Notes: a model not told the origin generated them from the letters alone. A DNA stretch of 64,000 nt from Sphingomonas adhaesiva (GCF_036946125.1 NZ_JAQIJT010000002.1:1114001-1178000); one strand, 5' to 3'; positions 40,539 to 49,853 are shown, counted from the stretch's first letter. Program-made: numbers and translations.

Positions 40539-40982
40539 ATGACCTCGAGCGCACTCGTCCTGCTGACCCTGCTCGCCGCGCCCGTCGCCGCCCAGACACG
40601 CCCCCCGGTCGAGCATATCGCGCGCCCGGGCTCGCGCGCGCCATTTTCGCCTGCGGTTCGGGCAGGCGATACGATCTATCTGTCCGGACAGATCGGCGCC
40701 CTTCCCGACGGCACCATACCAAAGGGTATGGACGCACAGGCGCGCGCCGCGATGACCAACCTGGGCGATGCCGCGCGGATGGCCGGCGTCGGGTTCGACG
40801 ACATGGTCAAATGCACCGTCATGCTGGCCGACATGTCGCAATGGGCGGCATTCAACGCCGTCTACGTCACCTATTTCGCGCCCGGCCGCCTGCCCGCGCG
40901 CTCCGCGTTCGGCGTCAACGGCCTCGCGATGGGCGCCGGCGTCGAGATCGAATGCATCGCGATCGCCCCGTCCCGCCGCTGA
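40539..40982 (+). CDS. RidA/YjgF-family protein with signal peptide
   Basis: A 147-aa RidA-fold protein. Typical RidA deaminates reactive enamines and imines in the cytoplasm. The substrate-binding Arg (R121, in LPARSAFGV) and Glu (E138, in VEIEC) are present, with LSGQIG and the VKCTVMLADM strand. Unusually it has an N-terminal Sec signal (LVLLTLLAAPVAAQ), so it should be periplasmic. GGAGG lies 8 nt before the ATG. Monocistronic, divergent from cytochrome b561. Confidence 0.85.
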   Translation: MTSSALVLLTLLAAPVAAQTRPPVEHIARPGSRAPFSPAVRAGDTIYLSGQIGALPDGTIPKGMDAQARAAMTNLGDAARMAGVGFDDMVKCTVMLADMSQWAAFNAVYVTYFAPGRLPARSAFGVNGLAMGAGVEIECIAIAPSRR

Positions 40983-41076
40983 TACCGCGACGCAGCGATC
41001 ATCAGGGTCGGCGATACCGCTTGCCGAGCGCTGCAAGCCCTGCCTCGAACCCGCGCCATGATGCGGATGACGAACG

Positions 41077-41113
41077 CAAAACGACCGGGCGCGGCCTGTG
41101 CCGCACCCGGTCG
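41077..41113 (-). terminator. Rho-independent terminator of rpmE
   Basis: On the minus strand a stem CGACCGGGTGCGGC / GCCGCGCCCGGTCG (41082-41113) with one bulge is followed by TTTTGCG. It closes the rpmE transcript. Confidence 0.7.
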
Positions 41114-41137
41114 CCGGTATCGGATAAGCGCGGACGC

Positions 41138-41368
41138 TTACTTGCGCAGCGTGAGCCCGCCGCCGAAACGCTTGTTGAAGCGCGCCACCTGACCGCCGGA
41201 ATCCAGCACCTGGCCGCGACCGCCGGTCCAGGCCGGGTGCGCCAGCGGGTCGATTTCCAGCGTCATCGTGTCGCCTTCCTTGCCCCAGGTCGAGCGGGTC
41301 TCGTACACGGTGCCGTCGGTCATCTGCACCTTGATCGTGTGGTAGTCGGGATGGGTATCCTTCTTCAC
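41138..41368 (-). CDS. rpmE: 50S ribosomal protein L31
   Basis: A 76-aa large-subunit protein. MKKDTHPDYHTIKVQMTDG and GGQVARFNKRFG identify L31. It contains no cysteines, so it lacks the zinc-binding CxxC pairs of the C+ form and is a C- form. Start is GTG at 41368 with AGGAG 8 nt upstream. It has its own terminator and lies 97 bp after fabZ. Confidence 0.96.
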   Translation of the reverse strand: MKKDTHPDYHTIKVQMTDGTVYETRSTWGKEGDTMTLEIDPLAHPAWTGGRGQVLDSGGQVARFNKRFGGGLTLRK

Positions 41369-41465
41369 GTCGCAAGCTCCTGTCGCGGCTGGTTACCGAC
41401 CAGCCAAAAGGGAAAGGCGCGCGCCTAGAGGAACGCGCGCCCAAAGTCAAAACCAGATGCGAAGG

Positions 41466-41960
41466 TCAGCCCGCCTTGGGCGGATCGGCGATCATCGCGG
41501 TGAAATGCGCTTCCGCCGCGACCTGTCCGTCGATCTTCGCCACGCCGGCGAACTTGCAGACGCTCGACCGTTTCTGGACGAACTCGACCTCCAGCGACAG
41601 CAGGACGCCCGGCTCCACCGGCTTGCGGAACTTGGCATTCTCGATCGCCATGAAATAGACGAGCTTGCCCGATCCGGCGAGTCCCAGGCTTTCCACCGCC
41701 AGCACGCCGGCGGCTTGCGCCAGCGCCTCGACGATCAGCACGCCCGGCATGATCGGACGGCCGGGGAAGTGCCCCTGGAAGAAGCCTTCGTTGATCGTCA
41801 CCGCCTTCGTCGCGCGGATCGAGCGGTCGAGGACGATCTCCTCGACCCGGTCGACCAGCAGCATCGGATAGCGGTGCGGCAGCGCCTGCATCACGCGCGC
41901 GACGTCGAACGGGCCGATCGACCCGCGCGCCGTCGCGCCTTCGCTGCCCGCGTCGCTCAC
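41466..41960 (-). CDS. fabZ: 3-hydroxyacyl-[acyl-carrier-protein] dehydratase FabZ
   Basis: A 164-aa hotdog-fold dehydratase of type II fatty-acid synthesis. LPHRYPMLLVDRV precedes the catalytic His64 (GHFPGRPIMPG) and Glu78 (in VEALAQ). It starts at GTG 41960 overlapping the ompH stop (GTGA). In many Gram-negatives lpxD lies before fabZ and lpxA after it; here ompH is directly followed by fabZ and then by rpmE. That fits an organism without LPS. Confidence 0.95.
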   Translation of the reverse strand: MSDAGSEGATARGSIGPFDVARVMQALPHRYPMLLVDRVEEIVLDRSIRATKAVTINEGFFQGHFPGRPIMPGVLIVEALAQAAGVLAVESLGLAGSGKLVYFMAIENAKFRKPVEPGVLLSLEVEFVQKRSSVCKFAGVAKIDGQVAAEAHFTAMIADPPKAG

Positions 41961-42607
41961 CGGCCGGTGGGGGCGCGGTTGCTGGCGGGGGCCGCTGCGG
42001 CCGGGGCCGCCGCCTGCTGGCCCTGCTGACCCGGCTGCCAGTTGGCCGGGGGCGTGATGCCGACGGTCGGCACGGTACGGTCCAGCTCGGCGGTGATCGC
42101 GGCGGTGATGTCCGCAGTCGGCTGCGCGAACAGCGCGGCATTCGGACGCAGCAGCAGGCTGACGTTCTTCGCGCGCACTGCGGCGTTCACCGCGTCGGGC
42201 AGCTTGGCGGAGATCTGCTCCAGCGCATAGGCCTGCGCCCGGCTGGCGGGGGCGGTCAGGCGCTGCAGCTCGGCATTGCCGGCCTGCTCGCGGGTCTGGA
42301 TCGCGGTGGCCTGCGATCGCAGCGACGCCTCGGTCGCGCCGGGTGCCGCGGCGGCGGTCTGATAGGCGGTGACGAGCGGCTGCAGCTCGGTCGAAATCGC
42401 CTGGCGACGCGCGTTCGCCTGATCGATCTGCGCCTTGTAGGTCGTCTGGATCTGGGTGCGGGCGGTCGCCCACGCCTTCGAATTGGCGACCGCGGCCTCC
42501 GGATCGGCCACGGCGACGCCGCCGACCTGGGCGGTCGCCGCACCGGCGACCAGCGCGCCCGGCGCGATCATCGCGGCGGCGAGCAGAATGTGATGCAAGG
42601 TCTTCAT
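41957..42607 (-). CDS. OmpH/Skp family periplasmic chaperone
   Basis: A 216-aa periplasmic protein. Signal peptide MKTLHHILLAAAMIAPGALV with cleavage near ATAQ. Long helical coiled coil (about residues 40-160) typical of Skp tentacles, and a low-complexity Gln/Ala/Pro tail. It holds unfolded outer-membrane proteins on the way to BamA. The ATG at 42607 overlaps the bamA stop by one base (TGATG). Confidence 0.9.
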   Translation of the reverse strand: MKTLHHILLAAAMIAPGALVAGAATAQVGGVAVADPEAAVANSKAWATARTQIQTTYKAQIDQANARRQAISTELQPLVTAYQTAAAAPGATEASLRSQATAIQTREQAGNAELQRLTAPASRAQAYALEQISAKLPDAVNAAVRAKNVSLLLRPNAALFAQPTADITAAITAELDRTVPTVGITPPANWQPGQQGQQAAAPAAAAPASNRAPTGR

Positions 42608-45330
42608 CAGAACTGTGTCCCTACGTTGAACGTGATGAGCTTGGGGTCGTCGCCCGGCTGCGTGACCACCGCCTTGGCGAGGTCGATGCGCAGCGGACCG
42701 AACGGAGAATTCCAGTTGACGCCGACGCCGACCGACACGCGCGGCCGCGCGGAGCCGCCGAAGAACGTCTCCTTGAACGGGTTCGCGGCGATCAGCGCGC
42801 TGTTGGGCACGATGCCGTTACAATTGCCCGACGCATCGGGGATGCCCGTGGCGCAAATGGTCTGCACCGACAGACCGGCGGCGTTGACGTAGCTGTAGAG
42901 CGGTCGCCCCGACGAATCCGTCTGCGGCAGCGGCAGCACGACGGTGTTGCCGTTCGCATCCACCGTGGTGGGGAAGGTAGCGGTCGGCAGCGGCTGCGTC
43001 ACGCTCCACAGGCTGCCGACCTGCGCATAGATCGACGGCCGCAGCCCCAGTTCCCGCGCGCCGGAGCCCAGCGGAATCTCCAGCTCGAGCTTGGCGAGGT
43101 AATAGGCATTGCCGCCCAGCGCGTCGTCGACGATCTGGTCGCGATCGGTGATGAGGATCTGCTTGCCGGTCGAATCCGTCGTGTACGACTGGCGCAGCAC
43201 GCGCGGGCCGACGCCGCGGATGTCGAACCCGCGGAACTGCGGCTCGCCCAGATAGAAGCGGTCGGTGATGCGGATCTTGTCGATCCCCGGCCCGCGCGAC
43301 TTCTCCAGCGAGCGGATATAGCCGCCCTCCGCGGTCAGCGACGCGACGAAGCCGCTGCCCAGCCCCTTGAACTTGGACGCCTCGGCGCGGGTACGGATAT
43401 ATTTCACGTCACCGCCCAGACCGGCGAAATCCTGGCTGAAGACGAAGCGCTGCCCCGCGGTCGGGCGCAGGCGGCTGTTGAGGCTGTCGTAGATCAGCGA
43501 ATAGCCGACCGACGACGTCAGGCGGTTGCCGAGCGCGTCGCACAGATAGTTGCCCGCCCGCAGGCGGTCGCACTGCCCGTTGGTGAAGAAGGTCGACTCG
43601 TCCAGCCCCACCTCGTCGTACGAGAAGCTGTAGCGACCGGCGAGCTGCCAATATTCGGTCAGCGGCACGCCCGCGCGCACCTGGAACCCGGTCGAGGTCT
43701 GGCTGTACGTCGTGTTGCGGTTGGTACCGATGAAGTTGAACGCGTTGAAGTCGCGCCGGAACACGTCGACGCCGACCGCAATGTTGCGATCGAAGATATA
43801 CGGCTCAGTAAAGCCCAGCTCGATCGACTTGGAATAGCTGGAATAATTCACGCCGGCGCGCAACGTCTGCCCCTTGCCGCGGAAATTCTCCTGCGTGATG
43901 TTCGCCTGGATGATGAACCGCTCGAGGCTGGAGAAGCCCGCCGACAGCTGCAGCTGCCCGGTCGACTTCTCCTCGACGTTCGCCTCCAGCACGACGCGGT
44001 CCGGCGCGGAGCCGGGAGTCTGCTTGATCTCGAACTTGTCCTGGAAATAGCCGAGCGAATTGATGCGGTCCTGCGAGCGCTTCACCTGGAAGCTGTTGAA
44101 CGCATCGCCCTCCGCGACGCGCACCTCGCGGCGGATGATCTTGTCCTGCGTCTGGACGTTACCGGTGATATCGATGCGCTCGACATAGGTGCGCTGCGCC
44201 TGGCCGATATGGAAGTTGATCGACATGGTCAGCGTGTCGCGGTCACGCTGGAACTCGGGGCTCACATCGGTGAAGGCGTAGCCGAACAGGCCCGCGGTCT
44301 CGGACAGGTTGTCGACCGTGTCCTCCACCATCTTGGCGTTGTACCAGTTTCCTTCCTTGACCGGCAGCGTCGCGGCCAGCTTCTTCCCGTCGAAATCGCG
44401 GATGTCGCTGTCGACCGTCACCTTGCCGAATTTGTAGCGCGGGCCTTCCTCCACCACATAGGTGATGATGAAGTCCTTGCGATCCGGGGTCAGCTCCGCG
44501 ACCGCGCTGGTCACGCGGAAATCGGCATAACCCTCGGTCAGGTAGAATTGCCGCAGCTTCTGCTGGTCATAGGCCAGACGGTCCTGGTCGTAGGACGTGC
44601 CCGACGACAGGAAGCGATAGAAGCGCGCTTCCTTGGTCGCCATCTGCGCGCGCAGCTTGCCGTCGTCGAACACCTCGTTGCCGATGATGTTGATCTGGCG
44701 GACCTTGGATTTCGGCCCTTCGCTGATCTCGAACACCACGTCGACGCGGTTCTGGTCCAGGCTGACCATCTTCGGATCGACCGTCGCGGCGAAGCGGCCC
44801 TGCCGGCGGTACAGCTCGATGATGCGCGCCACGTCCGCGCGCACCGCGGAACGCGTGAAGATCTGGCGCGGCTTCAGCCGGATCTCCTTCGTGATCTTGT
44901 CTTCCTTCAGGCGCTTGTTGCCCTCCAGGATCACGCGGTTGATGATCGGGTTCTCGCGCACGCGGATGACGACGTCGCCCGTCTCCGCGCCCGAGATCGA
45001 GACGTCGGCGAACAGGTCGCTGGCGTACAGGTCCTTGATCGCCTGATCGAGCGTCTCGTTGGTGTAGGGCTGGCCCTGACGCAGCTTGGTATAGCTCAGC
45101 GCGGTTTCGGGCTCGATCCGCTGCGTCCCCTCGACGCGCAGCGACGCGATCGTCTTCACCGCCGCCGCAGGCGCAGCGGCCGGGGTCGCCGTCGCGGCGG
45201 GACGCGTCGCCGCCGGACGCGCCGGTGCGGTCTGCGCCGCGGCGATGGCGGGGATGCCGGCCAGCATGGTGCAGCCCAGCAGGGTCGCCGAGGCACGCGC
45301 CCGCGAAGTCGAAACGTTGAGCACCGTCAC
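42607..45330 (-). CDS. bamA: Outer membrane protein assembly factor BamA
   Basis: A 907-aa outer-membrane protein that inserts beta-barrels. The signal peptide (LGCTMLAGIPAIAAAQ) is followed by an Ala/Pro-rich linker. Five POTRA domains run to about residue 445 (IASLRVEGTQRI, RVILEGNKRLKED, VRQINIIGNEVF, KVTVDSDIRDF, YVERIDITGN). The C-terminal Omp85 barrel carries RGFDIRGVGPRV (the VRGF-like motif) and ends FNVGTQF. The GTG at 45330 (GGTGGGAA 7 nt upstream) is the start. Placed between rseP and ompH as in related bacteria. Confidence 0.96.
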   Translation of the reverse strand: MTVLNVSTSRARASATLLGCTMLAGIPAIAAAQTAPARPAATRPAATATPAAAPAAAVKTIASLRVEGTQRIEPETALSYTKLRQGQPYTNETLDQAIKDLYASDLFADVSISGAETGDVVIRVRENPIINRVILEGNKRLKEDKITKEIRLKPRQIFTRSAVRADVARIIELYRRQGRFAATVDPKMVSLDQNRVDVVFEISEGPKSKVRQINIIGNEVFDDGKLRAQMATKEARFYRFLSSGTSYDQDRLAYDQQKLRQFYLTEGYADFRVTSAVAELTPDRKDFIITYVVEEGPRYKFGKVTVDSDIRDFDGKKLAATLPVKEGNWYNAKMVEDTVDNLSETAGLFGYAFTDVSPEFQRDRDTLTMSINFHIGQAQRTYVERIDITGNVQTQDKIIRREVRVAEGDAFNSFQVKRSQDRINSLGYFQDKFEIKQTPGSAPDRVVLEANVEEKSTGQLQLSAGFSSLERFIIQANITQENFRGKGQTLRAGVNYSSYSKSIELGFTEPYIFDRNIAVGVDVFRRDFNAFNFIGTNRNTTYSQTSTGFQVRAGVPLTEYWQLAGRYSFSYDEVGLDESTFFTNGQCDRLRAGNYLCDALGNRLTSSVGYSLIYDSLNSRLRPTAGQRFVFSQDFAGLGGDVKYIRTRAEASKFKGLGSGFVASLTAEGGYIRSLEKSRGPGIDKIRITDRFYLGEPQFRGFDIRGVGPRVLRQSYTTDSTGKQILITDRDQIVDDALGGNAYYLAKLELEIPLGSGARELGLRPSIYAQVGSLWSVTQPLPTATFPTTVDANGNTVVLPLPQTDSSGRPLYSYVNAAGLSVQTICATGIPDASGNCNGIVPNSALIAANPFKETFFGGSARPRVSVGVGVNWNSPFGPLRIDLAKAVVTQPGDDPKLITFNVGTQF

Positions 45331-45392
45331 CAAATTCCCACCCGAGAGAAGCCGCCACGCGAAAAAGGCCGCGTCGCCCTGCCTTACCTTCG

Positions 45393-46526
45393 TCACCCGA
45401 TCAACCCGGCCAGATGACGCCACAGTCCGAAGTTGCCCAGATCGTTGAACGTGACCAGCAGCATCAGCGCCAATACCGCCATCAATCCGCCGCGATAGGC
45501 CCATTCGATCGTTTGCGGGGCCACCGGACGCCGTCGCACCGCCTCGATCGCGTAGAAGAACAGGTGCCCGCCATCCAGCATCGGCACTGGCAGCAGGTTG
45601 ATGAACCCCAGATTGATCGAAATGAGCGCGATCAGGAACGCGAAGGCGTCCCAGCCCAGCGTCATCTGCTCGCCGGACACCTTCGCGATCGACAGCGGAC
45701 CGCCCAATTCCTTCACCGAACGGCGCCCGGTGACGATCTGACCGATCGTTTCCACCATCATGCCGACGATCTGCCCGGTACGCTTCACCGCCACGACGGG
45801 CGCCTCCGGCACGCCGACGGGACGTACCACCGGCGCCCCCGGCGCGATGCCGAGCAGACCGACGCGATATTCGTTGCCGAAGCGGTCGCGCTGGAGCTGC
45901 GTGCCGATCGTCGCCACCGTCGATTGCGCCGCGCCGTCGCGGACATAGTCGACGCGGATCCGCTCGCCCGCGCGGATCTTCACGAAGCGGACCATGTCCT
46001 CGAACGTGGCGACGGGGCGGTCGCCCAGCGCCGTCACCTGATCCCCCGCGCGGAGCCCCGCCGCCGCCGCCGCGGTGCCGGGCATCGCCTGCCCCACCAC
46101 GGCGGGCGTCCGCGGATCGCCGTAGGCGAGCGCGAAGCCCGCGAGGATCACCACCGCCAGCACGAAGTTGATGACCGGCCCCGCCGCGACGATGATCGCG
46201 CGCTGCCACACCGGCTTTGCCTGAAACGTGCGCTGCCGCTGCGCCGGGGGCAGCGCGAGCCACTCGGTCGAGGGTTGCCCCGCGGGGTTCATGTCGCCCG
46301 CGAACTTGACGTACCCCCCCAGCGGCAGCCACCCGATCTTCCACCGCGTGCCGCGCCGGTCGGTCCATCCCGCGACCTCGCGACCGAAGCCGATCGAGAA
46401 CGCCTCCGCATCCACGCCGAACCAGCGCCCCGCCAGGTAATGACCCATCTCGTGGACGAAGACGAGCGGACCGATCACCAGGATGAAGGCGACGATGGTC
46501 AGCAATACTCCCGGTGTCTGGATCAA
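45393..46526 (-). CDS. rseP: Site-2 protease RseP (RIP metalloprotease)
   Basis: A 377-aa inner-membrane zinc protease that cleaves anti-sigma factors and signal-peptide remnants. The first transmembrane helix holds HEMGH (His25, Glu26, His29). One PDZ domain follows (GTAAAAAGLRAGDQVTALGD) and the last catalytic element is in NLLPVPMLDGGHL. The TTG at 46526 is the best start, with AAGGA 9 nt upstream and TTGA overlap with the dxr stop. A TTG at 46535 has no spacing. Acts next to bamA in envelope stress control. Confidence 0.95.
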   Translation of the reverse strand: MIQTPGVLLTIVAFILVIGPLVFVHEMGHYLAGRWFGVDAEAFSIGFGREVAGWTDRRGTRWKIGWLPLGGYVKFAGDMNPAGQPSTEWLALPPAQRQRTFQAKPVWQRAIIVAAGPVINFVLAVVILAGFALAYGDPRTPAVVGQAMPGTAAAAAGLRAGDQVTALGDRPVATFEDMVRFVKIRAGERIRVDYVRDGAAQSTVATIGTQLQRDRFGNEYRVGLLGIAPGAPVVRPVGVPEAPVVAVKRTGQIVGMMVETIGQIVTGRRSVKELGGPLSIAKVSGEQMTLGWDAFAFLIALISINLGFINLLPVPMLDGGHLFFYAIEAVRRRPVAPQTIEWAYRGGLMAVLALMLLVTFNDLGNFGLWRHLAGLIG

Positions 46527-47680
46527 CGCACGCAATCCTTCACGCGCTCGCCGGCCAGTCTGCGCGCCTCCGCATCGATCGCGAGCACCGCGTCGAGCGT
46601 CTCCGGCGCGGCCGGGTCGTAGCGCTGCAGGGTATCGTCCACGATTGCGGCGATTTCAAGAAACGCGATGTTACCCGCCAGAAAGGCCGCGACCGCCACC
46701 TCGTTCGCCGCGTTCAGGATCGCCGGCCGCGCGCCGCCCGCCTCCAGCACCGCGCGCGCCAGCGCCAGCGCGCGGAACCGCACCGGATCGGGCGCCTCGA
46801 AGTCCAGCCGCCCCAGCGCGATCAGGTCGAGCGGCGCCATCGGCGTCGCCATCCGCTCCGGCCAGGCGAGGCAGTGCGCGATCGGCACGCGCATGTCGCT
46901 CGGCCCCAGCTGCGCGAGCATCGAGCCGTCGATATAATCGACCATCGAGTGGATCACCGACTGGCGGTGGATCACGATCTCGATCCGCTCGGCCGGGACC
47001 GGAAACAGCCGCGCCGCCTCGATCAGTTCCAGCCCCTTGTTCATCATGGTCGCGCTGTCGACCGAGATCTTCGCGCCCATCGACCAGTTCGGATGCGCCA
47101 CCGCCTGTTCGCGGGTGACCGTCGCCATCCGCTCCAGCGACCAGTCGCGAAACGGCCCCCCGCTGGCGGTCAGGACGATGCGGCGCACGCTGTCCGGGCG
47201 CGCCGCGTCGAAGCATTGGAAGATCGCATTATGCTCGCTGTCCGCGGGCAGCAGCGTCGCGCGATGCTCGCGTGCGGCCGCGGTGACCAGGTCGCCGGCC
47301 GACACCAGCGGCTCCTTGTTCGCCAGCACCACCGTGCCGCCCTGCTCGATCGCGCGCATCACCGGCTTCAGCCCGGCGCACCCGACGATCGCACCCATCG
47401 TCCAGTCCGCGCCCGACGCGGCTGCGTCGCACACCGCGTCCATGCCGCCCGCCGTCTCGATCCCCGAGCCCGCCAGCGCCATCCGCAACGCCGGCAGGCA
47501 CGTCTCGTCCGCGACCACCGCCAGCTCGGCCCGCGTGCGCAGAGCGGCCTCGGCCAGCCGTGCGACATCGCAATTCGCGGTCAGCGCACGGACGCGGTAC
47601 CGCTCCGGCGCGCGCTCGACCAGATCGAGCGTCGAGGTGCCGACCGACCCGGTCGCCCCCAGGATGCTGACCGTCCTCAC
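46523..47680 (-). CDS. dxr: 1-Deoxy-D-xylulose 5-phosphate reductoisomerase
   Basis: A 385-aa NADPH-dependent enzyme of the MEP isoprenoid pathway; it makes MEP from DXP. NADPH-binding GATGSVGTSTLDL begins the protein. LANKEPLVSAGDL and DSEHNAIFQ are the active-site and metal segments, and LTASGGPFRD is the flexible loop. GTG start at 47680, TGA-GTG overlap with cdsA. Isoprenoid output feeds the neighbouring uppS. Confidence 0.96.
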   Translation of the reverse strand: MRTVSILGATGSVGTSTLDLVERAPERYRVRALTANCDVARLAEAALRTRAELAVVADETCLPALRMALAGSGIETAGGMDAVCDAAASGADWTMGAIVGCAGLKPVMRAIEQGGTVVLANKEPLVSAGDLVTAAAREHRATLLPADSEHNAIFQCFDAARPDSVRRIVLTASGGPFRDWSLERMATVTREQAVAHPNWSMGAKISVDSATMMNKGLELIEAARLFPVPAERIEIVIHRQSVIHSMVDYIDGSMLAQLGPSDMRVPIAHCLAWPERMATPMAPLDLIALGRLDFEAPDPVRFRALALARAVLEAGGARPAILNAANEVAVAAFLAGNIAFLEIAAIVDDTLQRYDPAAPETLDAVLAIDAEARRLAGERVKDCVR

Positions 47681-48516
47681 GGAAACACCAGCGTCGTCGC
47701 GACCACGAACGCCGCGACCGGCGCCACCGGCACGAGCCCGTCGAGCCGGTCCAGCACCCCGCCGTGCCCGGGCAGGATATTGCCCGAATCCTTCACCCCG
47801 GCCTGCCGCTTGAGCCAGCTTTCATACAGGTCGCCCGCCTGCGCCAGCACCGCGAGGAACGGCGACATCAGCGCCAGCGCGGCGGGAAGGCCAGCCTCGG
47901 TCCAGAGGATCAGCCCCAGCAGCCCGGCCGCGATCACGCCGCCGCCCAGCCCCGCCCAGGTCTTGTTCGGGCTCAGCCGCGGCGCCAGCTTCGGCCCGCC
48001 GATCGAGCGCCCGGCGAAGAACGCGCCGATATCGGTCGCCCACACCAGCGCCATCGCCCAGAAGGCGTGGAGCAGGCCGTCGTCGTGGCGGCGCAGGAAG
48101 ACCAGCGACAGGACCGGCAGCCCGCAATAGACCACGCCCAGCGCCAGTTGCGGCAGCCTGGTGACGATCACGACGAAGAACGCAGCACCTGCGATCAGCC
48201 CCAGCGTGAAGAAGTCGTGCGGCTCGATCACCAGCCACGCCGGCGCCATCGTCGCCAGCGGCACGCTGAGCGCGAACTGCGCCAGCCGCTTGGTCTTGGG
48301 CGGCACCTTCTGCAGGTCGGCCCACTCCGCCATCATAAACAGCGCGACGACGACCGTCAGCAGCCAGAAGGCGATGTCGCCCAGCCACAAGGCGACGCTC
48401 GCCACCGCGATCATCCCGACGCTGGCGATCATCCGCAGCCGCAGGTTCGACGGCGTACGCAGCGGCGCATCGGGGGTGAGCGGCGGGTTGGGGGGGAACG
48501 GCGCCGGATCGGTCAT
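47677..48516 (-). CDS. cdsA: Phosphatidate cytidylyltransferase
   Basis: A 279-aa multi-span inner-membrane enzyme that makes CDP-diacylglycerol from phosphatidate and CTP. The C-terminal family signature is SWLKRQAGVKDSGNILPG followed by HGGVLDRLDG. ATDIGAFFAGRSIGGPKLAP is another block. It supplies pssA (53 kb). The Pro-rich N-terminus (PAPFPPNPPLTPD) precedes the first helix. Start ATG 48516. Confidence 0.95.
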   Translation of the reverse strand: MTDPAPFPPNPPLTPDAPLRTPSNLRLRMIASVGMIAVASVALWLGDIAFWLLTVVVALFMMAEWADLQKVPPKTKRLAQFALSVPLATMAPAWLVIEPHDFFTLGLIAGAAFFVVIVTRLPQLALGVVYCGLPVLSLVFLRRHDDGLLHAFWAMALVWATDIGAFFAGRSIGGPKLAPRLSPNKTWAGLGGGVIAAGLLGLILWTEAGLPAALALMSPFLAVLAQAGDLYESWLKRQAGVKDSGNILPGHGGVLDRLDGLVPVAPVAAFVVATTLVFP

Positions 48517-48532
48517 ACGCGCAATGTACTCG

Positions 48533-49267
48533 TCAAAGGCCACCGTAGCGACGCTGGCGCCGGCCGAACGCATCGACCGCCGCGGCCAGATCCGCCGCGC
48601 CGAAATCGGGCCACAGCGTCTCCACGAACAGCAATTCGGCATAGGCCGCCTGCCACAGCAGGAAATTGGACAGGCGCTGCTCGCCCGAGGTGCGGATCAA
48701 CAGGTCGAGCGGGGGAAGCTCACGCGTCTCCAGCTCGCGTTCGACCGCGTCGACATCGATCGCGGCGGGGTCCATCCCGCCGGCCGCCGCGCGCGCCGCC
48801 AGCCGCTGCGCCGCCGCGACCAGTTCCGCCTGCGCGCCGTAATTGAGCGCGATCGCCAGGATCGGGCCGGTATTGGCCGCGGTCCGCTCCACCGCATCCT
48901 CGACCAGCGCGACCACGTCCGCCGGGAAACGGCGATAGTCGCCGATCACCCGCAACCGGACGTTCTCGCGCACCAGCTCGGCCAGGTCGTGACGGATGAA
49001 GAATTTGAGCAGGCCCATCAGCCCGCTGACCTCATCCTCGGGGCGACGCCAGTTCTCCGAGGAGAAGGCGTACAGCGTCAGCGCCTCCAGCCCCATCGCC
49101 CGTGCGGCGCGGGTGACGGTACGCACCGCCTCCACCCCCGCGCGATGCCCCGCGGCGCGCGGCAGGTGACGCCTGGCGGCCCAGCGGCCGTTGCCATCCA
49201 TGATGATCGCCACGTGACGCGGCAACACCTCCGGCACGGGCTGGTGCGTGGCCGCCGCGGTCGCCAT
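48533..49267 (-). CDS. uppS: Undecaprenyl diphosphate synthase (di-trans, poly-cis)
   Basis: About 244 aa; cis-prenyltransferase that builds the C55 carrier lipid for peptidoglycan and other polymers. IIMDGNGRWAARR carries the catalytic Asp (about D24), then GHRAGVEAVR, LYAFSSENW and the C-terminal SNFLLWQAAYAEL and LWPDF. Two ATG codons at 49270 and 49267 follow GGAGG; the second has the better spacing. Next to cdsA and frr. Confidence 0.95.
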   Translation of the reverse strand: MATAAATHQPVPEVLPRHVAIIMDGNGRWAARRHLPRAAGHRAGVEAVRTVTRAARAMGLEALTLYAFSSENWRRPEDEVSGLMGLLKFFIRHDLAELVRENVRLRVIGDYRRFPADVVALVEDAVERTAANTGPILAIALNYGAQAELVAAAQRLAARAAAGGMDPAAIDVDAVERELETRELPPLDLLIRTSGEQRLSNFLLWQAAYAELLFVETLWPDFGAADLAAAVDAFGRRQRRYGGL

Positions 49268-49295
49268 CATTCCTCCCCCAAGGATCCCCGGCGCG

Positions 49296-49853
49296 TCACT
49301 TGCCCAGAATTTCCTTTTCCTTGGCCGCCGCGACCGTATCGATGTCCGCGATCGTGGCGTCGGTCAGCTTCTGGACCTCGCCCTCGTGACGCTTGCGCTC
49401 GTCCTCGCTGAACACGCCCTTCTTCTCGTCGGTCTTCAGCGCGTCCATGCCGTCGCGGCGGACGTTGCGTACCGCCACCTTGGCCTTCTCCGAATATTGC
49501 CCGGCGAGCTTCGCCAGTTCCTTGCGGCGCTCCTCGGTCAGGTCCGGGATCGGCAGCCGCAGCGTCGTGCCGTCGTTGATCGGGTTGAGGCCGAGCCCGG
49601 CCGACCGGATCGCCTTCTCAACCGGCCCGACGTTGGTCTTGTCCCACACCTGGACCGAGATCATGCGCGGCTCGGGCACCGACACCGTCGCCACCTGGTT
49701 CAGCGGCATGTGCGCGCCGTACACCTCGACCGTCACCGGATCCAGCAGCGAGGTCGACGCACGCCCGGTGCGCAGACCGCCCAGGTCGCCCTTCAGCGAT
49801 TCCACCGCGCCCTGCATGCGGCGCTCCAGATCTGCCTTGTCATAGGCGGCCAT
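49296..49853 (-). CDS. frr: Ribosome recycling factor
   Basis: A 185-aa protein that splits post-termination ribosomes with EF-G. It has the three-helix/beta layout with GLRTGRASTSLLDPV near residue 30, LRLPIPDLTEERRKEL and RRDGMDALK. Starts with ATG 49853, overlapping the pyrH stop (TGATG); GGAG is 8 nt upstream. Standard gene order pyrH-frr-uppS. Confidence 0.97.
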   Translation of the reverse strand: MAAYDKADLERRMQGAVESLKGDLGGLRTGRASTSLLDPVTVEVYGAHMPLNQVATVSVPEPRMISVQVWDKTNVGPVEKAIRSAGLGLNPINDGTTLRLPIPDLTEERRKELAKLAGQYSEKAKVAVRNVRRDGMDALKTDEKKGVFSEDERKRHEGEVQKLTDATIADIDTVAAAKEKEILGK

